Shown here: piece by piece, positions 26,301 to 32,672 of the stretch
Numbering within the stretch: the stretch's first letter is position 1
Layout of the letters: each line of letters opens with the position of its first letter
Virus record (IMG/VR): IMGVR_UViG_3300017724_002480
Coordinates: 1 to 36,335 of that record
DNA from: a virus
Length of the DNA: 36,335 nucleotides
Reading direction: 5' to 3' (one strand)
Translations under genes and position numbers: made by a program
The notes under the pieces: generated by a model
Databases searched by the model: none
Seen by the model: the letters and a program-made list of their open reading frames with translations, nothing else
What the model was told of the DNA's origin: nothing

Positions 26301-26426
26301 ATCTGTAGCGAATAGGGAGTTAGGTTCTTCATTATAACCACCCGCATTGCCGCCACCGCCACCGCCGCCAGCTCCTCTAATAATTGGAACTTGTTGTTCA
26401 TTAATAGTAACAAAGTTTCTTTTCAT
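20349..26426 (-). CDS. Tail tip / host specificity protein (lambda gpJ-like)
   Basis: Central tail-tip protein of 2025 residues; lambda J is about 1130. After a Gly7 run near residue 20, residues ~30-650 have the J-type hub features (LFATDILFATIALGEGPLYR, then PVWIIYDILTN, then RFICDMQISD, then SLEALALAPGDVI). Fibronectin-III-like beta domains follow from about 1290 to 1500. Around 1700-1770, SPAVVTTSGSEHGLVNGDRI and GMDELNN resemble the E1-FCCH-like domain often found in phage tail proteins. The C-terminal ~100 residues are a separate beta-domain, a likely receptor-binding region. It shares ATGA with the I-like gene, the lambda order I-J. Confidence 0.9.
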   Translation of the reverse strand: MKRNFVTINEQQVPIIRGAGGGGGGGNAGGYNEEPNSLFATDILFATIALGEGPLYRINPNGPQDIEISDSSIDDLINLDGDGSEKTSDFKTLSNPGTTTQAPLKKFGDESITPQNFASPVNLKKGNIDGVPESRVILQDTSAFSWDAIRFLFVCNSLFQQDDQGNVSGHSLTVQVQMFDRAGQPLVYPTGHSKAGELILIKKTISGKTNVAYKFDITVEIPDSLQSTDGYKFSVEKSSSESGDSRINSNVQIIGWAEIERAPQSYPRTAHIGYALKAINEHVGQIPTFSSMVKGLIIKVPSNYNQPILESGEIDWRQVEVPGLASQGFYIGTQGYRLQKSGSTALSDPNPQIYVGTWDGSFVYSWSQNPVWIIYDILTNKTYGLGIEEDNIDKYKFYQVAQYCDACDEITGKFQGVDGLADGSYRNKPKGFNPGIIRTLLTGLPNGTPIKERRFICDMQISDVQPTMDILNTIAASFRGTIVYSFGKLSLAVDQPNRYPTMIFNETNIKDTSFSISGGRESDMITGVEVSYVDPRNHYKRETVRIDTDDKNDGSDRSTIENVISLDLQGVTRRSQALRYAQYHIAATKYLRRTISFTTSLEALALAPGDVISVSQNMTGVNYGFGGKVANNSAVGAANPNVTLEHFTFPALTDAVFTNNTYPVALRIIKQKNDRMDLYIVSNNAPDYQFIGTDNVSVGADLIMLTVRDRFNPITGALVNIETDGWLANDAPEKGDLWSLGEWVSPGDLGTNKAGKLFTVAEIERETETEEISIVAKEYVSNVYVDSDTFIDYTPTAYTDIDSTFSAPPPPVFSFRASPRRLQDGSVVVDGIIDNKTERTGYSQNFSTEYFLATPAGSTPVTNAHQSVLNIVVDNSAALTGELGQSILVGKSGYTSTIGEVRLLCNNITSVDSGSNLKLTVEGLNVAFEKNIFKHLLEVNDGTFLGLKGQDFVTIPLVEKTGKNSLKNFIAFADDTVATSANIVAFDKTIDTLTINDTQTGTQKLSARLPDLPFYVSINQMLDSRFFANNSFYVSGSRKQFEVTNTITAAAGSDLHIELPVRPRDKIFTTLFVDGIEQSRGQFTFNNNAKVAGKRANIVYPVQPGDTEFRIDLDHYTVPAIEIGDNVQTSVNSVFPVIATSYDPLSANYNGALSSNSIFRIDLGKRPESNLSGFSFTNISPNPVGTVANVSANTCTLDYSEAEYPGLFRLANNGIYDLHLSTDYSQLFLTDDLVIPNLPLGITSIKARNINQFSRKSAFSEKSIRVSNLPIQKVNPVEITESLYRDATAGVAVRITVSFTHITGQEVTDYEISYKLDQVEDINEDGGASNLTSFNTVKIPATGVDVDGKIRHTINFTNRGASAGVNTVTVRIVPLNKSIRGVPTTATKSILGKTAKPQNIFNFTGGQQTDQITLFWQYVRIDDELADLDLKEVVIRRLQGTHTATLANFIAGNPFVQVAAGVNRKSIPIDSFGTFTYLARTRDTSGNLSESVVATTITTSRPNRNQVVAAYNEDSPSVAFAGITNTNNGQDNFPALTETLFGGVVRFKEDGTTPGTGNPSTLVDNANASSSGFSVISGSPTDILADGEATYLTEIRDFGATITAAVLIESEGTQSIQSTFNDQFSQIIESSTEATSAGQLKDTSFGGIGSILGHSNTTFTGTSAIRFDSNNQTLMSTTSSGNVYAITTRGDYVGNSIPISGVTKASPAVVTTSGSEHGLVNGDRIIVHDVLGMDELNNKELYVNRVSATQVQLYTDSGRSSALDSSGFTTYTSSGVLDQGDYANANVVAFIAGTIDASTIKLGNTFFANGTSTGGNNYANLSVAGTNYFLVDLKQFNDFGSAETFEGDLGAVSTQVFIRTTTAANSALYDSVAAGGFATGNLTLDSDGNPNFDQADNGDGGFVPYEAGTRTLRQFQLKFVVNNKEPEQFDFTFDKLRYTLEKEVTIFTTDVSFGSSPATVNYSSAGFLNRPVLNFTPIATETAQTALVTSASSTQAQFTLYDIENSASAGLGDGPITVQVTATGV

Positions 26427-27172
26427 GTATCAAACTTTTCTTGTACGGTGATTGACGCGCTTGCGTCGTGATCTGTTGTATCTAGATACCCACTAACAAA
26501 GTGACCTGCCACTCTGAATAGTCCATAATTTAGCATTATAGGAGTACCGCTATCTATTGTATTTTTGAGAGAGCCAAACATATTATTTTGTCTTGAGTTT
26601 TGATCTGTACGCTTAATGTCAGAAGGTTTCTTAGTAAACATTGAAGTTACGAGAGCCAACCCTGCGTTAACTGCTAAAGTAGTACCCATAGAGCCTAAAC
26701 TAAAGCCTGACGCACCAAGTTGAGCCGCACCAAGCTCTCCCGCAACATGAGGAACAATTCCTGAACCTGAAGCCATTGCACCTGCGCCTCCTGCAGCACC
26801 AGCACTACCAACTCCTGCAGCAGTACTAGCACCCCCTGTGTAAATCGCAGCAGCCATCATAGCCGCAAACATAAGAAATTTACCATTTTTTCCGCCACCA
26901 CCCATAAAATTAGGTACAACGTAAAAACAGTCATCTTCTTTTACTCGTCTAATGAATAAGTCGTCTTGAGTAATAATTTCTTTATCTTTGTTGAGTAGAC
27001 AATAAGTTTCATCAATCAAACCGCTATCAACACTTTTTACATAGTTACGAAATTTTGTGTGCATAGAAGTTAGATATACTAGTATATCAGCATATCTTAC
27101 GACATCAACTTCATAAACCTTTTGCGTAAAAAGTTTGCTATAAGCAGAATGAACAATAATCTTACTTAACAA
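26423..27172 (-). CDS. Tail assembly protein I-like
   Basis: A 249-residue protein in the position of lambda gpI, between K-type and J-type genes. Residues 1-90 look like a ubiquitin-like fold. A MGGGGKNGK linker leads into a long Ala/Gly-rich hydrophobic stretch (about 95-190), then a conserved tail with GTPIMLNYGLFRVAGHFVSG. The TTG at 27172 is chosen: GGAGG stands eight bases upstream and it overlaps the JAB gene by 11 bases. An upstream in-frame TTG at 27196 would lie before that ribosome binding site. Confidence 0.78.
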   Translation of the reverse strand: MLSKIIVHSAYSKLFTQKVYEVDVVRYADILVYLTSMHTKFRNYVKSVDSGLIDETYCLLNKDKEIITQDDLFIRRVKEDDCFYVVPNFMGGGGKNGKFLMFAAMMAAAIYTGGASTAAGVGSAGAAGGAGAMASGSGIVPHVAGELGAAQLGASGFSLGSMGTTLAVNAGLALVTSMFTKKPSDIKRTDQNSRQNNMFGSLKNTIDSGTPIMLNYGLFRVAGHFVSGYLDTTDHDASASITVQEKFDT

Positions 27173-27533
27173 AGTGTTTTTCCTCCAGCTTATCAAACAT
27201 AAGCGCGTCTATACGATCATTATACCAGTATATGTAAAATTTATTATTGAAACCAACTAAAAATTTGTACTCTTGAAAAGCTGCTCCAATTTTATCATCC
27301 TTACTTGGAATTGGATTTTCATCACCTGGATGAGAGTGAAATATGCCCCATATATTTTCATCATGTTTTATCAAGTCTTTAGGATCTAACCAGAAAGTTG
27401 TTTTTGGATAGTCGCTGATATTTTGGCAAGGAACATATTTAAAATCTTTTGTAATAATACCGACTGCCTCATTTGGGTAGTCTCTTAAAGCATGATTGTT
27501 CATGTCCTCTTTTAGTTTGGCAAATCTTTCCAT
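27162..27533 (-). CDS. JAB/MPN (Mov34-type) metalloprotease, K-like part 1
   Basis: A 123-residue JAMM-motif protein. E22 (NEAVGII), H66-S-H68-P (IFHSHPGD) and S77-x-x-D80 (PSKDD) give the complete zinc site. In lambda-type tails this domain is the N-terminal half of gpK, fused to an NlpC/P60 peptidase; here it stands alone. It may process tail-tip proteins or open peptidoglycan cross-links during entry. AGGA lies eight bases before the ATG, which overlaps the end of the NlpC-like gene by 22 bases. Confidence 0.85.
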   Translation of the reverse strand: MERFAKLKEDMNNHALRDYPNEAVGIITKDFKYVPCQNISDYPKTTFWLDPKDLIKHDENIWGIFHSHPGDENPIPSKDDKIGAAFQEYKFLVGFNNKFYIYWYNDRIDALMFDKLEEKHFVK

Positions 27534-27952
27534 CTGTAAATTCCTGTAGTATATTGTTTAAACCATGTTTTGTACGGGTATACAGCGCTATCACGATTAA
27601 ACATAGTTTGTAAAATTTTACCTTCTCCTACGTACATAGCGCAATGATTAGTAACATTAGTGCTTCCGACACTCATTAATAATATATCAAATTGTTTGGG
27701 TATTAAAACTTTATTCCATCCAAAATTATCTTGTTTAGTCTTAATGCCTTCTTCAAAAAACTGATCGCTTGTTTTATTAAACCAGTCTTCGTCTACTATA
27801 TTGCAAAAATCATAAGACGCAAGAGGGACATGAATTTGTAATTCTTGTTTAAATACTAATCGCAATAGATTAACGCAGTCAATACCCTTAGTAGGATCAT
27901 CTCCTAAATGTTTAAAAGGAAATCCTACGTAGTTATCATACCATTTTGTCAT
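27512..27952 (-). CDS. NlpC/P60-like tail peptidase, K-like part 2 (copy B)
   Basis: A 146-residue papain-like domain. GIDCVNLLRLVF carries the nucleophile C26 and TNHCAMYVG the catalytic H103, with the KQFDILLM strand before it, as in gpK C-terminal domains. It would cut peptidoglycan peptides as the tail penetrates. The ATG at 27952 gives the normal fold start (MTKWYDNYVGFPF), but has no clear Shine-Dalgarno, so translation may depend on the upstream NlpC-like gene, which it overlaps by 17 bases. An earlier in-frame TTG at 28063 is open but would add an odd Cys/His-rich stretch. Confidence 0.8.
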   Translation of the reverse strand: MTKWYDNYVGFPFKHLGDDPTKGIDCVNLLRLVFKQELQIHVPLASYDFCNIVDEDWFNKTSDQFFEEGIKTKQDNFGWNKVLIPKQFDILLMSVGSTNVTNHCAMYVGEGKILQTMFNRDSAVYPYKTWFKQYTTGIYRWKDLPN

Positions 27953-28325
27953 GTCGATAGAATGAGTGTATACACTGCCACCATTCTGGTGATATTGTTT
28001 GTATACATGAGAAACCCCCCTCCTCAATGTGAAGCATTTTTGTTGGTTGCATGAATAAACCAAAATGAATAATCAAATTAGTTTTATTAGACTTAAAGGT
28101 TATTACATCATAGTTTTGAGCATCCGTCAAATTAACTTTTCTAAAGCAGGATTCTGCCCAACTATCTACAAAGTCTGTTGAGTATAACTTTAACCATTTT
28201 CTTGAGGGAGGATAATCTGGAAGAGGAAAGTCTAAATCTAACTCTTGGTTATAGAAATTTTTAATTAGCCTGATACAGTCTACATTACCGTACTCATGTC
28301 TTAAACTTAAATATTTTTGTACCAT
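27936..28325 (-). CDS. NlpC/P60-like protein (copy A)
   Basis: A 129-residue protein with the same plan as the following gene: NVDCIRLIKNFY supplies C17, and NYDVITFKS then LIIHFGLFM supplies H87. Sequence has diverged, with the region between Cys and His shorter. The end WWQCIHSFYRHDKMV fits the natural end of such domains. It starts within the last codons of the radical SAM gene (19-base overlap) with no clear ribosome binding site. Tandem NlpC-like genes in one tail operon are unusual; one may be structural only. Confidence 0.7.
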   Translation of the reverse strand: MVQKYLSLRHEYGNVDCIRLIKNFYNQELDLDFPLPDYPPSRKWLKLYSTDFVDSWAESCFRKVNLTDAQNYDVITFKSNKTNLIIHFGLFMQPTKMLHIEEGGFSCIQTISPEWWQCIHSFYRHDKMV

Positions 28326-29497
28326 GAAGCATATTCTGGATAGGTCGATTCAAAGGACTCATTACGTAATAAGTCTAAACGTGTCTGTTCACGTTTGAAT
28401 TCGGGAAGTAGCGCAGAAAAATCTCCCCCATTCATATAAGACAGCCAACTCTTTATCTGAGATAAATCATGAGGAGATAGTATATTTTTATTTTTTATGA
28501 CAAAACGTTTATAAAGTTCAACTATTTGTTTTTTACAGTCTTTAGGTAAACACTTGAGATTAAACATTTCTGGGCCATTAAGTATATTACCATAATAATT
28601 GAACCCATTCTTCTTACACCAGAGAATTAAATCAGGCATTGAAGTAATACTATACAAACTAATTACACAACTAAATGTTGAAATGTGTTTCTTAAAATAA
28701 ATCGCGTTTGCTTCAAAAGTTTTCCAAGACAACCCCTTTCTAGTATATTCTGCCCTAGTACCGAAACCATCTATACTTGGCCAAAGATCTACAGACTTAA
28801 AATTACTCCATATATCTTCAAGATCATACTTCTTAAACTTAGTATAACTTAGGTTAGTATTATATTGAAGATTTATATTTTTAGCATAATCTAGTTCTAT
28901 CAATTTAAATAGTAACTTGTAGTGACCTTCTTGTACAAAAGGCTCTCCTCCAGCAAAATAAATATCTTCTAACTCAGATAAATACTCTGGGAAGCTAGAC
29001 CAAACAGCTTCGTTATCAGAATAATAGTCTACCACAGAACTTAGTTTGTTATCGGGCCAGTCTGTGTACCAACTTGTCGAAGCAAAAGGACCACAGGTTC
29101 TGCATTTAAAATTACACAGATTACCGAAACGTAGATCTAAATAAGAGGGTTTATTAGGCAGGCTACCGTCGTCGTTGGTTAAATCTTGTAAGTAAGCTTT
29201 TTTCTTAAATCTCTTATTAACTTGTTGCCTATTGCTAATACTATCTCCATGAACTTCTCTATCATAACATACTTTCTTACAGCCGTCCGGGATATCTCCT
29301 TTTAAAAATCGCTTTCTGATGTTGCGATAAGATTCTCCGTTCCAGACTTCATCTAAAGTTTGCTTATGATTGCCTAATACGGTTGATTCGTCATCTAAAA
29401 ATTCCACATGACAGCATGCTCTATACTCGCCAGTTATAGCGCCGAATATATGCAGCCAAGGAAGTATGCAACCTTTAATTTTTTGATTTTCGGTCAA
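28307..29497 (-). CDS. Radical SAM protein with N-terminal twitch-like region
   Basis: A 396-residue enzyme. The cluster motif is C128-NFK-C132-RT-C135, far from the N-terminus. EDIYFAGGEPFVQEGHY gives the GGE SAM-binding strand. Residues 1-60 hold CILPWLHIF and EYRACCHVEF, a Cys-PW...CC pattern like a twitch/SPASM auxiliary cluster placed first, as in phage 'twitch domain-containing radical SAM' proteins. The start is a TTG at 29497; no ATG is available before the CILPW motif. It is inserted between L-like and K-like tail genes, where lambda has nothing. The substrate is unknown; tail-tip proteins made from the same message are candidates by position. Confidence 0.85.
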   Translation of the reverse strand: MTENQKIKGCILPWLHIFGAITGEYRACCHVEFLDDESTVLGNHKQTLDEVWNGESYRNIRKRFLKGDIPDGCKKVCYDREVHGDSISNRQQVNKRFKKKAYLQDLTNDDGSLPNKPSYLDLRFGNLCNFKCRTCGPFASTSWYTDWPDNKLSSVVDYYSDNEAVWSSFPEYLSELEDIYFAGGEPFVQEGHYKLLFKLIELDYAKNINLQYNTNLSYTKFKKYDLEDIWSNFKSVDLWPSIDGFGTRAEYTRKGLSWKTFEANAIYFKKHISTFSCVISLYSITSMPDLILWCKKNGFNYYGNILNGPEMFNLKCLPKDCKKQIVELYKRFVIKNKNILSPHDLSQIKSWLSYMNGGDFSALLPEFKREQTRLDLLRNESFESTYPEYASWYKNI

Positions 29498-29505
29498 ATC
29501 ATTCT

Positions 29506-31080
29506 CTATTGAATTGGAACAGTTCTGCCTGTTGCAGGGAAGCCGCCAAAATGTTGTTGATTATTTCTAATTTGGCAAGATATTATAGACTTACCGCAAA
29601 CATCGCCAGAGGCACTAGAAGCGGTCTGGTTATTAGCTGCAATGGGATTAGAATTAGAGGTAAGGCTTGTGCCAGGGATAGATAAACCACCCGGCCCAGG
29701 ATATTGACACTCTTCTCCTTTATACGTCCATTGACACGTATTTTTATAAAATTTTCTCTTAGGAGTTTGTAATTTAAAGTATTGTAACCAAGAAATTAAG
29801 TTAAATGATGCTACAGATTCACTCAGTCCTTCTAATTGATCTATTTTAAAGGTATCCTCTATATAAGATTCGCCATCTTTTTCATTATTTACAATATATA
29901 ATGCAGAACCAACACTAGTGTCACTTTCTAACTCGTTTGATAAATAGATGAGTGCATTATCCTCAATAGATTGAATTGTAGCCTCAATCGTGCCCTCTTG
30001 GGCAAACACATTATCTCCTATTCTATAGGGTAGTGCATTGTAAACTTCAATCACATTTGATCTTACACTTTCAATCTTGCTGTACTCAGGCCAATAATCT
30101 AAAAAATTAGCAAATGTAGTCTTAATCTCTACTACTCCTCCAAGTAAGTCCCTAGTATCAAGTTTTTGCTCAACCCATTCTCCTCCTATAGAAAGAGTCT
30201 GATCCCTGTCAAAAGAAGCATTAGCTCTACCATACACACCCTCAATTGATGCGCTATACGCTAGACCGTTAGCTCTTGCTCTCGTAAGAGTATCAAAAGC
30301 TTCATCACCTGCTGATCCTACATCTGCTGGATTAGCATTTAAAGTTCTAGGATCAATCCCATGAACTGCTTCTCCATTAACAGTAGCTACAACTGAATTA
30401 GATATGTTATTACCTGCTAAAAAAGGGTCTTCTACAACAGCGGTTATAATATTATCTACATTAAAAATATCTAAAGTAAGTTCGTCAATCTTACCCTCAG
30501 TACCTTGTGCAAGTGTTGACATATTGACAGGGAAAGGAATATACGACAAAGAATTATATGATACGTTATATAAAATATCAGATGTCAAGTCACCTACTAC
30601 TTCAGCAAATCTAAGTGGAAAATTATTAGGCCACGCCCGGCCCTCTCCCTGACCGGTAGGATTGCCTGCCGCATTTGGGGGATACCATTCACCTGGATAA
30701 TACAACGTATACAACCTAACTATTGGATTCTGTGCGAAAGCGTTTTTTGCAGCTTTGAAATTACTAGGTGCTATAGCAGAAATAGTAGTTGTAGCAGTGG
30801 TTGTATTACCTGACATTGTGTTTGATTGAAAAGGTAGAGAAGTGGTATTTAAAGCGCCATTAGCTGAGGTAGATAAAGTTATAATATTAGATCGTATAGT
30901 CTCACTCGATTTAAACTCTTGTAACACATTATTTAATTTTACTTTAAGAGTATTAGTTGACGCATCAACGTTTGCAATAACTCCTGTAGTGCCTGTAGTT
31001 ACGCCTATAACTACATTTTTAGATTCAAAATTAGTTACACTACTTACAGTTAAAATTACATCATAAGACCTAGCGCTCAT
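29506..31080 (-). CDS. Minor tail protein L-like, with four-cysteine cluster
   Basis: A 524-residue counterpart of lambda gpL (232 residues). The C-terminal domain has C449 and C458 (TCQWTYKGEEC) and C495 and C502 (VCGKSIISC), with C-x8-C and C-x6-C spacing like the iron-sulfur ligands of lambda gpL, and ends with RNNQQHFGGFP as that family does. Residues ~120-430 fit the tail-hub part (LYTLYYPG, DELTLDIFNVDN). The first ~110 residues are an added beta-domain absent from lambda L. The ATG is in a TAATG junction with the M-like gene. Confidence 0.87.
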   Translation of the reverse strand: MSARSYDVILTVSSVTNFESKNVVIGVTTGTTGVIANVDASTNTLKVKLNNVLQEFKSSETIRSNIITLSTSANGALNTTSLPFQSNTMSGNTTTATTTISAIAPSNFKAAKNAFAQNPIVRLYTLYYPGEWYPPNAAGNPTGQGEGRAWPNNFPLRFAEVVGDLTSDILYNVSYNSLSYIPFPVNMSTLAQGTEGKIDELTLDIFNVDNIITAVVEDPFLAGNNISNSVVATVNGEAVHGIDPRTLNANPADVGSAGDEAFDTLTRARANGLAYSASIEGVYGRANASFDRDQTLSIGGEWVEQKLDTRDLLGGVVEIKTTFANFLDYWPEYSKIESVRSNVIEVYNALPYRIGDNVFAQEGTIEATIQSIEDNALIYLSNELESDTSVGSALYIVNNEKDGESYIEDTFKIDQLEGLSESVASFNLISWLQYFKLQTPKRKFYKNTCQWTYKGEECQYPGPGGLSIPGTSLTSNSNPIAANNQTASSASGDVCGKSIISCQIRNNQQHFGGFPATGRTVPIQ

Positions 31081-32672
31081 TAATCAAATACCTCTTGTAG
31101 ATTGAATGATACGCTATAAAAATTATCAATTAATCTGTTACCGTTTGAGTATGTTTGTTCAACAGTTAGAGGTCCCTCAAATCTTACAGTTATAGTACCG
31201 GTCTCGTTAATATGAGATAAATCGAAAGTAAATGATTCAAACTCTCCGCTTCTTGCTACATAAAAGTTTTCAATAGCTGTTTTCTCAACTCCCGTAACGG
31301 TTGAATAGGTAAGGTCATAGGCTCTTTTTGATCTTCTTGATTTAAGTCTTCTTTTCTCATAGCCAGCCTGTGACATGAACTTTACTGTACTAAACTCTCT
31401 AGTAGATCCAATACCTTTATCAGGTTTACGATCTGACATGGAAGTAAATCTATCAATGGTCTCGGTGGTAGAGTCATACACTCTTACGGAAAGCTCGTCA
31501 GCTGAATTGATTGCTCCTAAAGGAGCTCCCGATATAACAGTCATCCGATCGTGCTGACCAAAAGGTGAAGCAATTGGTTGAATACTAGCTGTTTTGTATC
31601 TTGGAGCTGCTGCGTATCTAAAGAAACTCATTGAGCCATCAACCATCTCACCTACAACATTTGCATTACCAAGTTGAAGGGGTCCTGAAGCTGTTGAACC
31701 TTTTAAGAAGTTTCCATGATCTACTAATACATTATTGACATACAAACGAAGGTTTTCAGTAGTTCTTTCATAGGATAAGGCTACGTGATAAGACGCAGCG
31801 GCATTGACATTACCACCATACAACTCAGTTATACTACCGCCAACACTTGACACAAAAGCGACATTAGAGTTTGAGCCTACTACTCTTAAGAAATAGTAAT
31901 CATTTGCATCTTGATATCTTGCCATTAATGTTTGGTTAGATCCCATTTTTGCTCCTGCGTCTAGGGTGAAGTGGGTGTCTACAGTAAAATCACCAATGTG
32001 TATATCATAGTCTTGATGAGAAGGAATTTCTAATGAGTTAGTACCAGAAAAAGTAAGTGTATTAGATGAATACGCGGTGGTACCCCTTGAAGTAACTGTT
32101 TTTGCGTAGGGACTTTCGTCAGTAAGATTACTAACAAAGTTTAAAAGTAGTTTAGTAGCAGTGTTATCACCTATATCAATTCCATTATATCCTAAGACAG
32201 TTGAAGGGTATGTATAGGCAGTAGGTGCTTGATAAATACCAGACACATATACTTGTAATTCTGCCACAGAATCAGTATTAGCGCCAGCGGGTAGTGCAAA
32301 AGATTCAGTGTTAGCATTGATTAGGTAGGTGTTCGAGTCAATAATCTTAGTAGAAGTATTACTATATTCAACAGCAAGAGTAGTAAAAGTTGAACGAGTA
32401 GTTCTAAATTTTGCAGGAATTGATACTGTTTGAAGAGTTAAGTTAGAAGCGCTAGGTGCGATAGCAAATGATATGCTTTGTCCTGCGTTTGATAGAGCGT
32501 AAGAGTCAGTTGCTTGTAATACTCCGTCTGAAAATGCAGCGACTTCCCCTGCAAATGAAATTGTCGCAGGTAAGTTAAAATATGTCTGAGCAGCTGTAGA
32601 ACTGTACGTTACAGTCGCAGTTACGGGATACGCTGTAATAGGTGCTGTTGCATCATCAGGAAAAGTTGCCAT
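31080..32672 (-). CDS. Minor tail protein M-like, with N-terminal beta and LamG-like domains
   Basis: A 530-residue protein between tape measure and L-like genes, the place of lambda gpM (about 109 residues). Residues ~415-530 match the M-type domain: STREFSTVKFMSQAGYEKRR, then FYVARSGEFESFTFDL, and a final FYSVSFNLQEVFD. Residues 1-160 hold two beta repeats of the phage fibre type (YFNLPATI, FALPAGAN), and ~165-355 look like a concanavalin/LamG-type sugar-binding module (FTVDTHFTLD, YHVALSYERTTENLRLYVNN). The tail shaft end may therefore carry carbohydrate-binding decorations. It is linked to the tape measure gene by TAATG. Confidence 0.8.
   Translation of the reverse strand: MATFPDDATAPITAYPVTATVTYSSTAAQTYFNLPATISFAGEVAAFSDGVLQATDSYALSNAGQSISFAIAPSASNLTLQTVSIPAKFRTTRSTFTTLAVEYSNTSTKIIDSNTYLINANTESFALPAGANTDSVAELQVYVSGIYQAPTAYTYPSTVLGYNGIDIGDNTATKLLLNFVSNLTDESPYAKTVTSRGTTAYSSNTLTFSGTNSLEIPSHQDYDIHIGDFTVDTHFTLDAGAKMGSNQTLMARYQDANDYYFLRVVGSNSNVAFVSSVGGSITELYGGNVNAAASYHVALSYERTTENLRLYVNNVLVDHGNFLKGSTASGPLQLGNANVVGEMVDGSMSFFRYAAAPRYKTASIQPIASPFGQHDRMTVISGAPLGAINSADELSVRVYDSTTETIDRFTSMSDRKPDKGIGSTREFSTVKFMSQAGYEKRRLKSRRSKRAYDLTYSTVTGVEKTAIENFYVARSGEFESFTFDLSHINETGTITVRFEGPLTVEQTYSNGNRLIDNFYSVSFNLQEVFD

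Noticed and set aside
27936-28063. Run of six G in the overlap of the two NlpC-like frames as a programmed frameshift or sequencing error site
   Set aside because: Reaching the second frame would need a +1 or -2 shift, not the usual -1, and copy A ends naturally after its NlpC-like domain. Two separate genes explain the data better.
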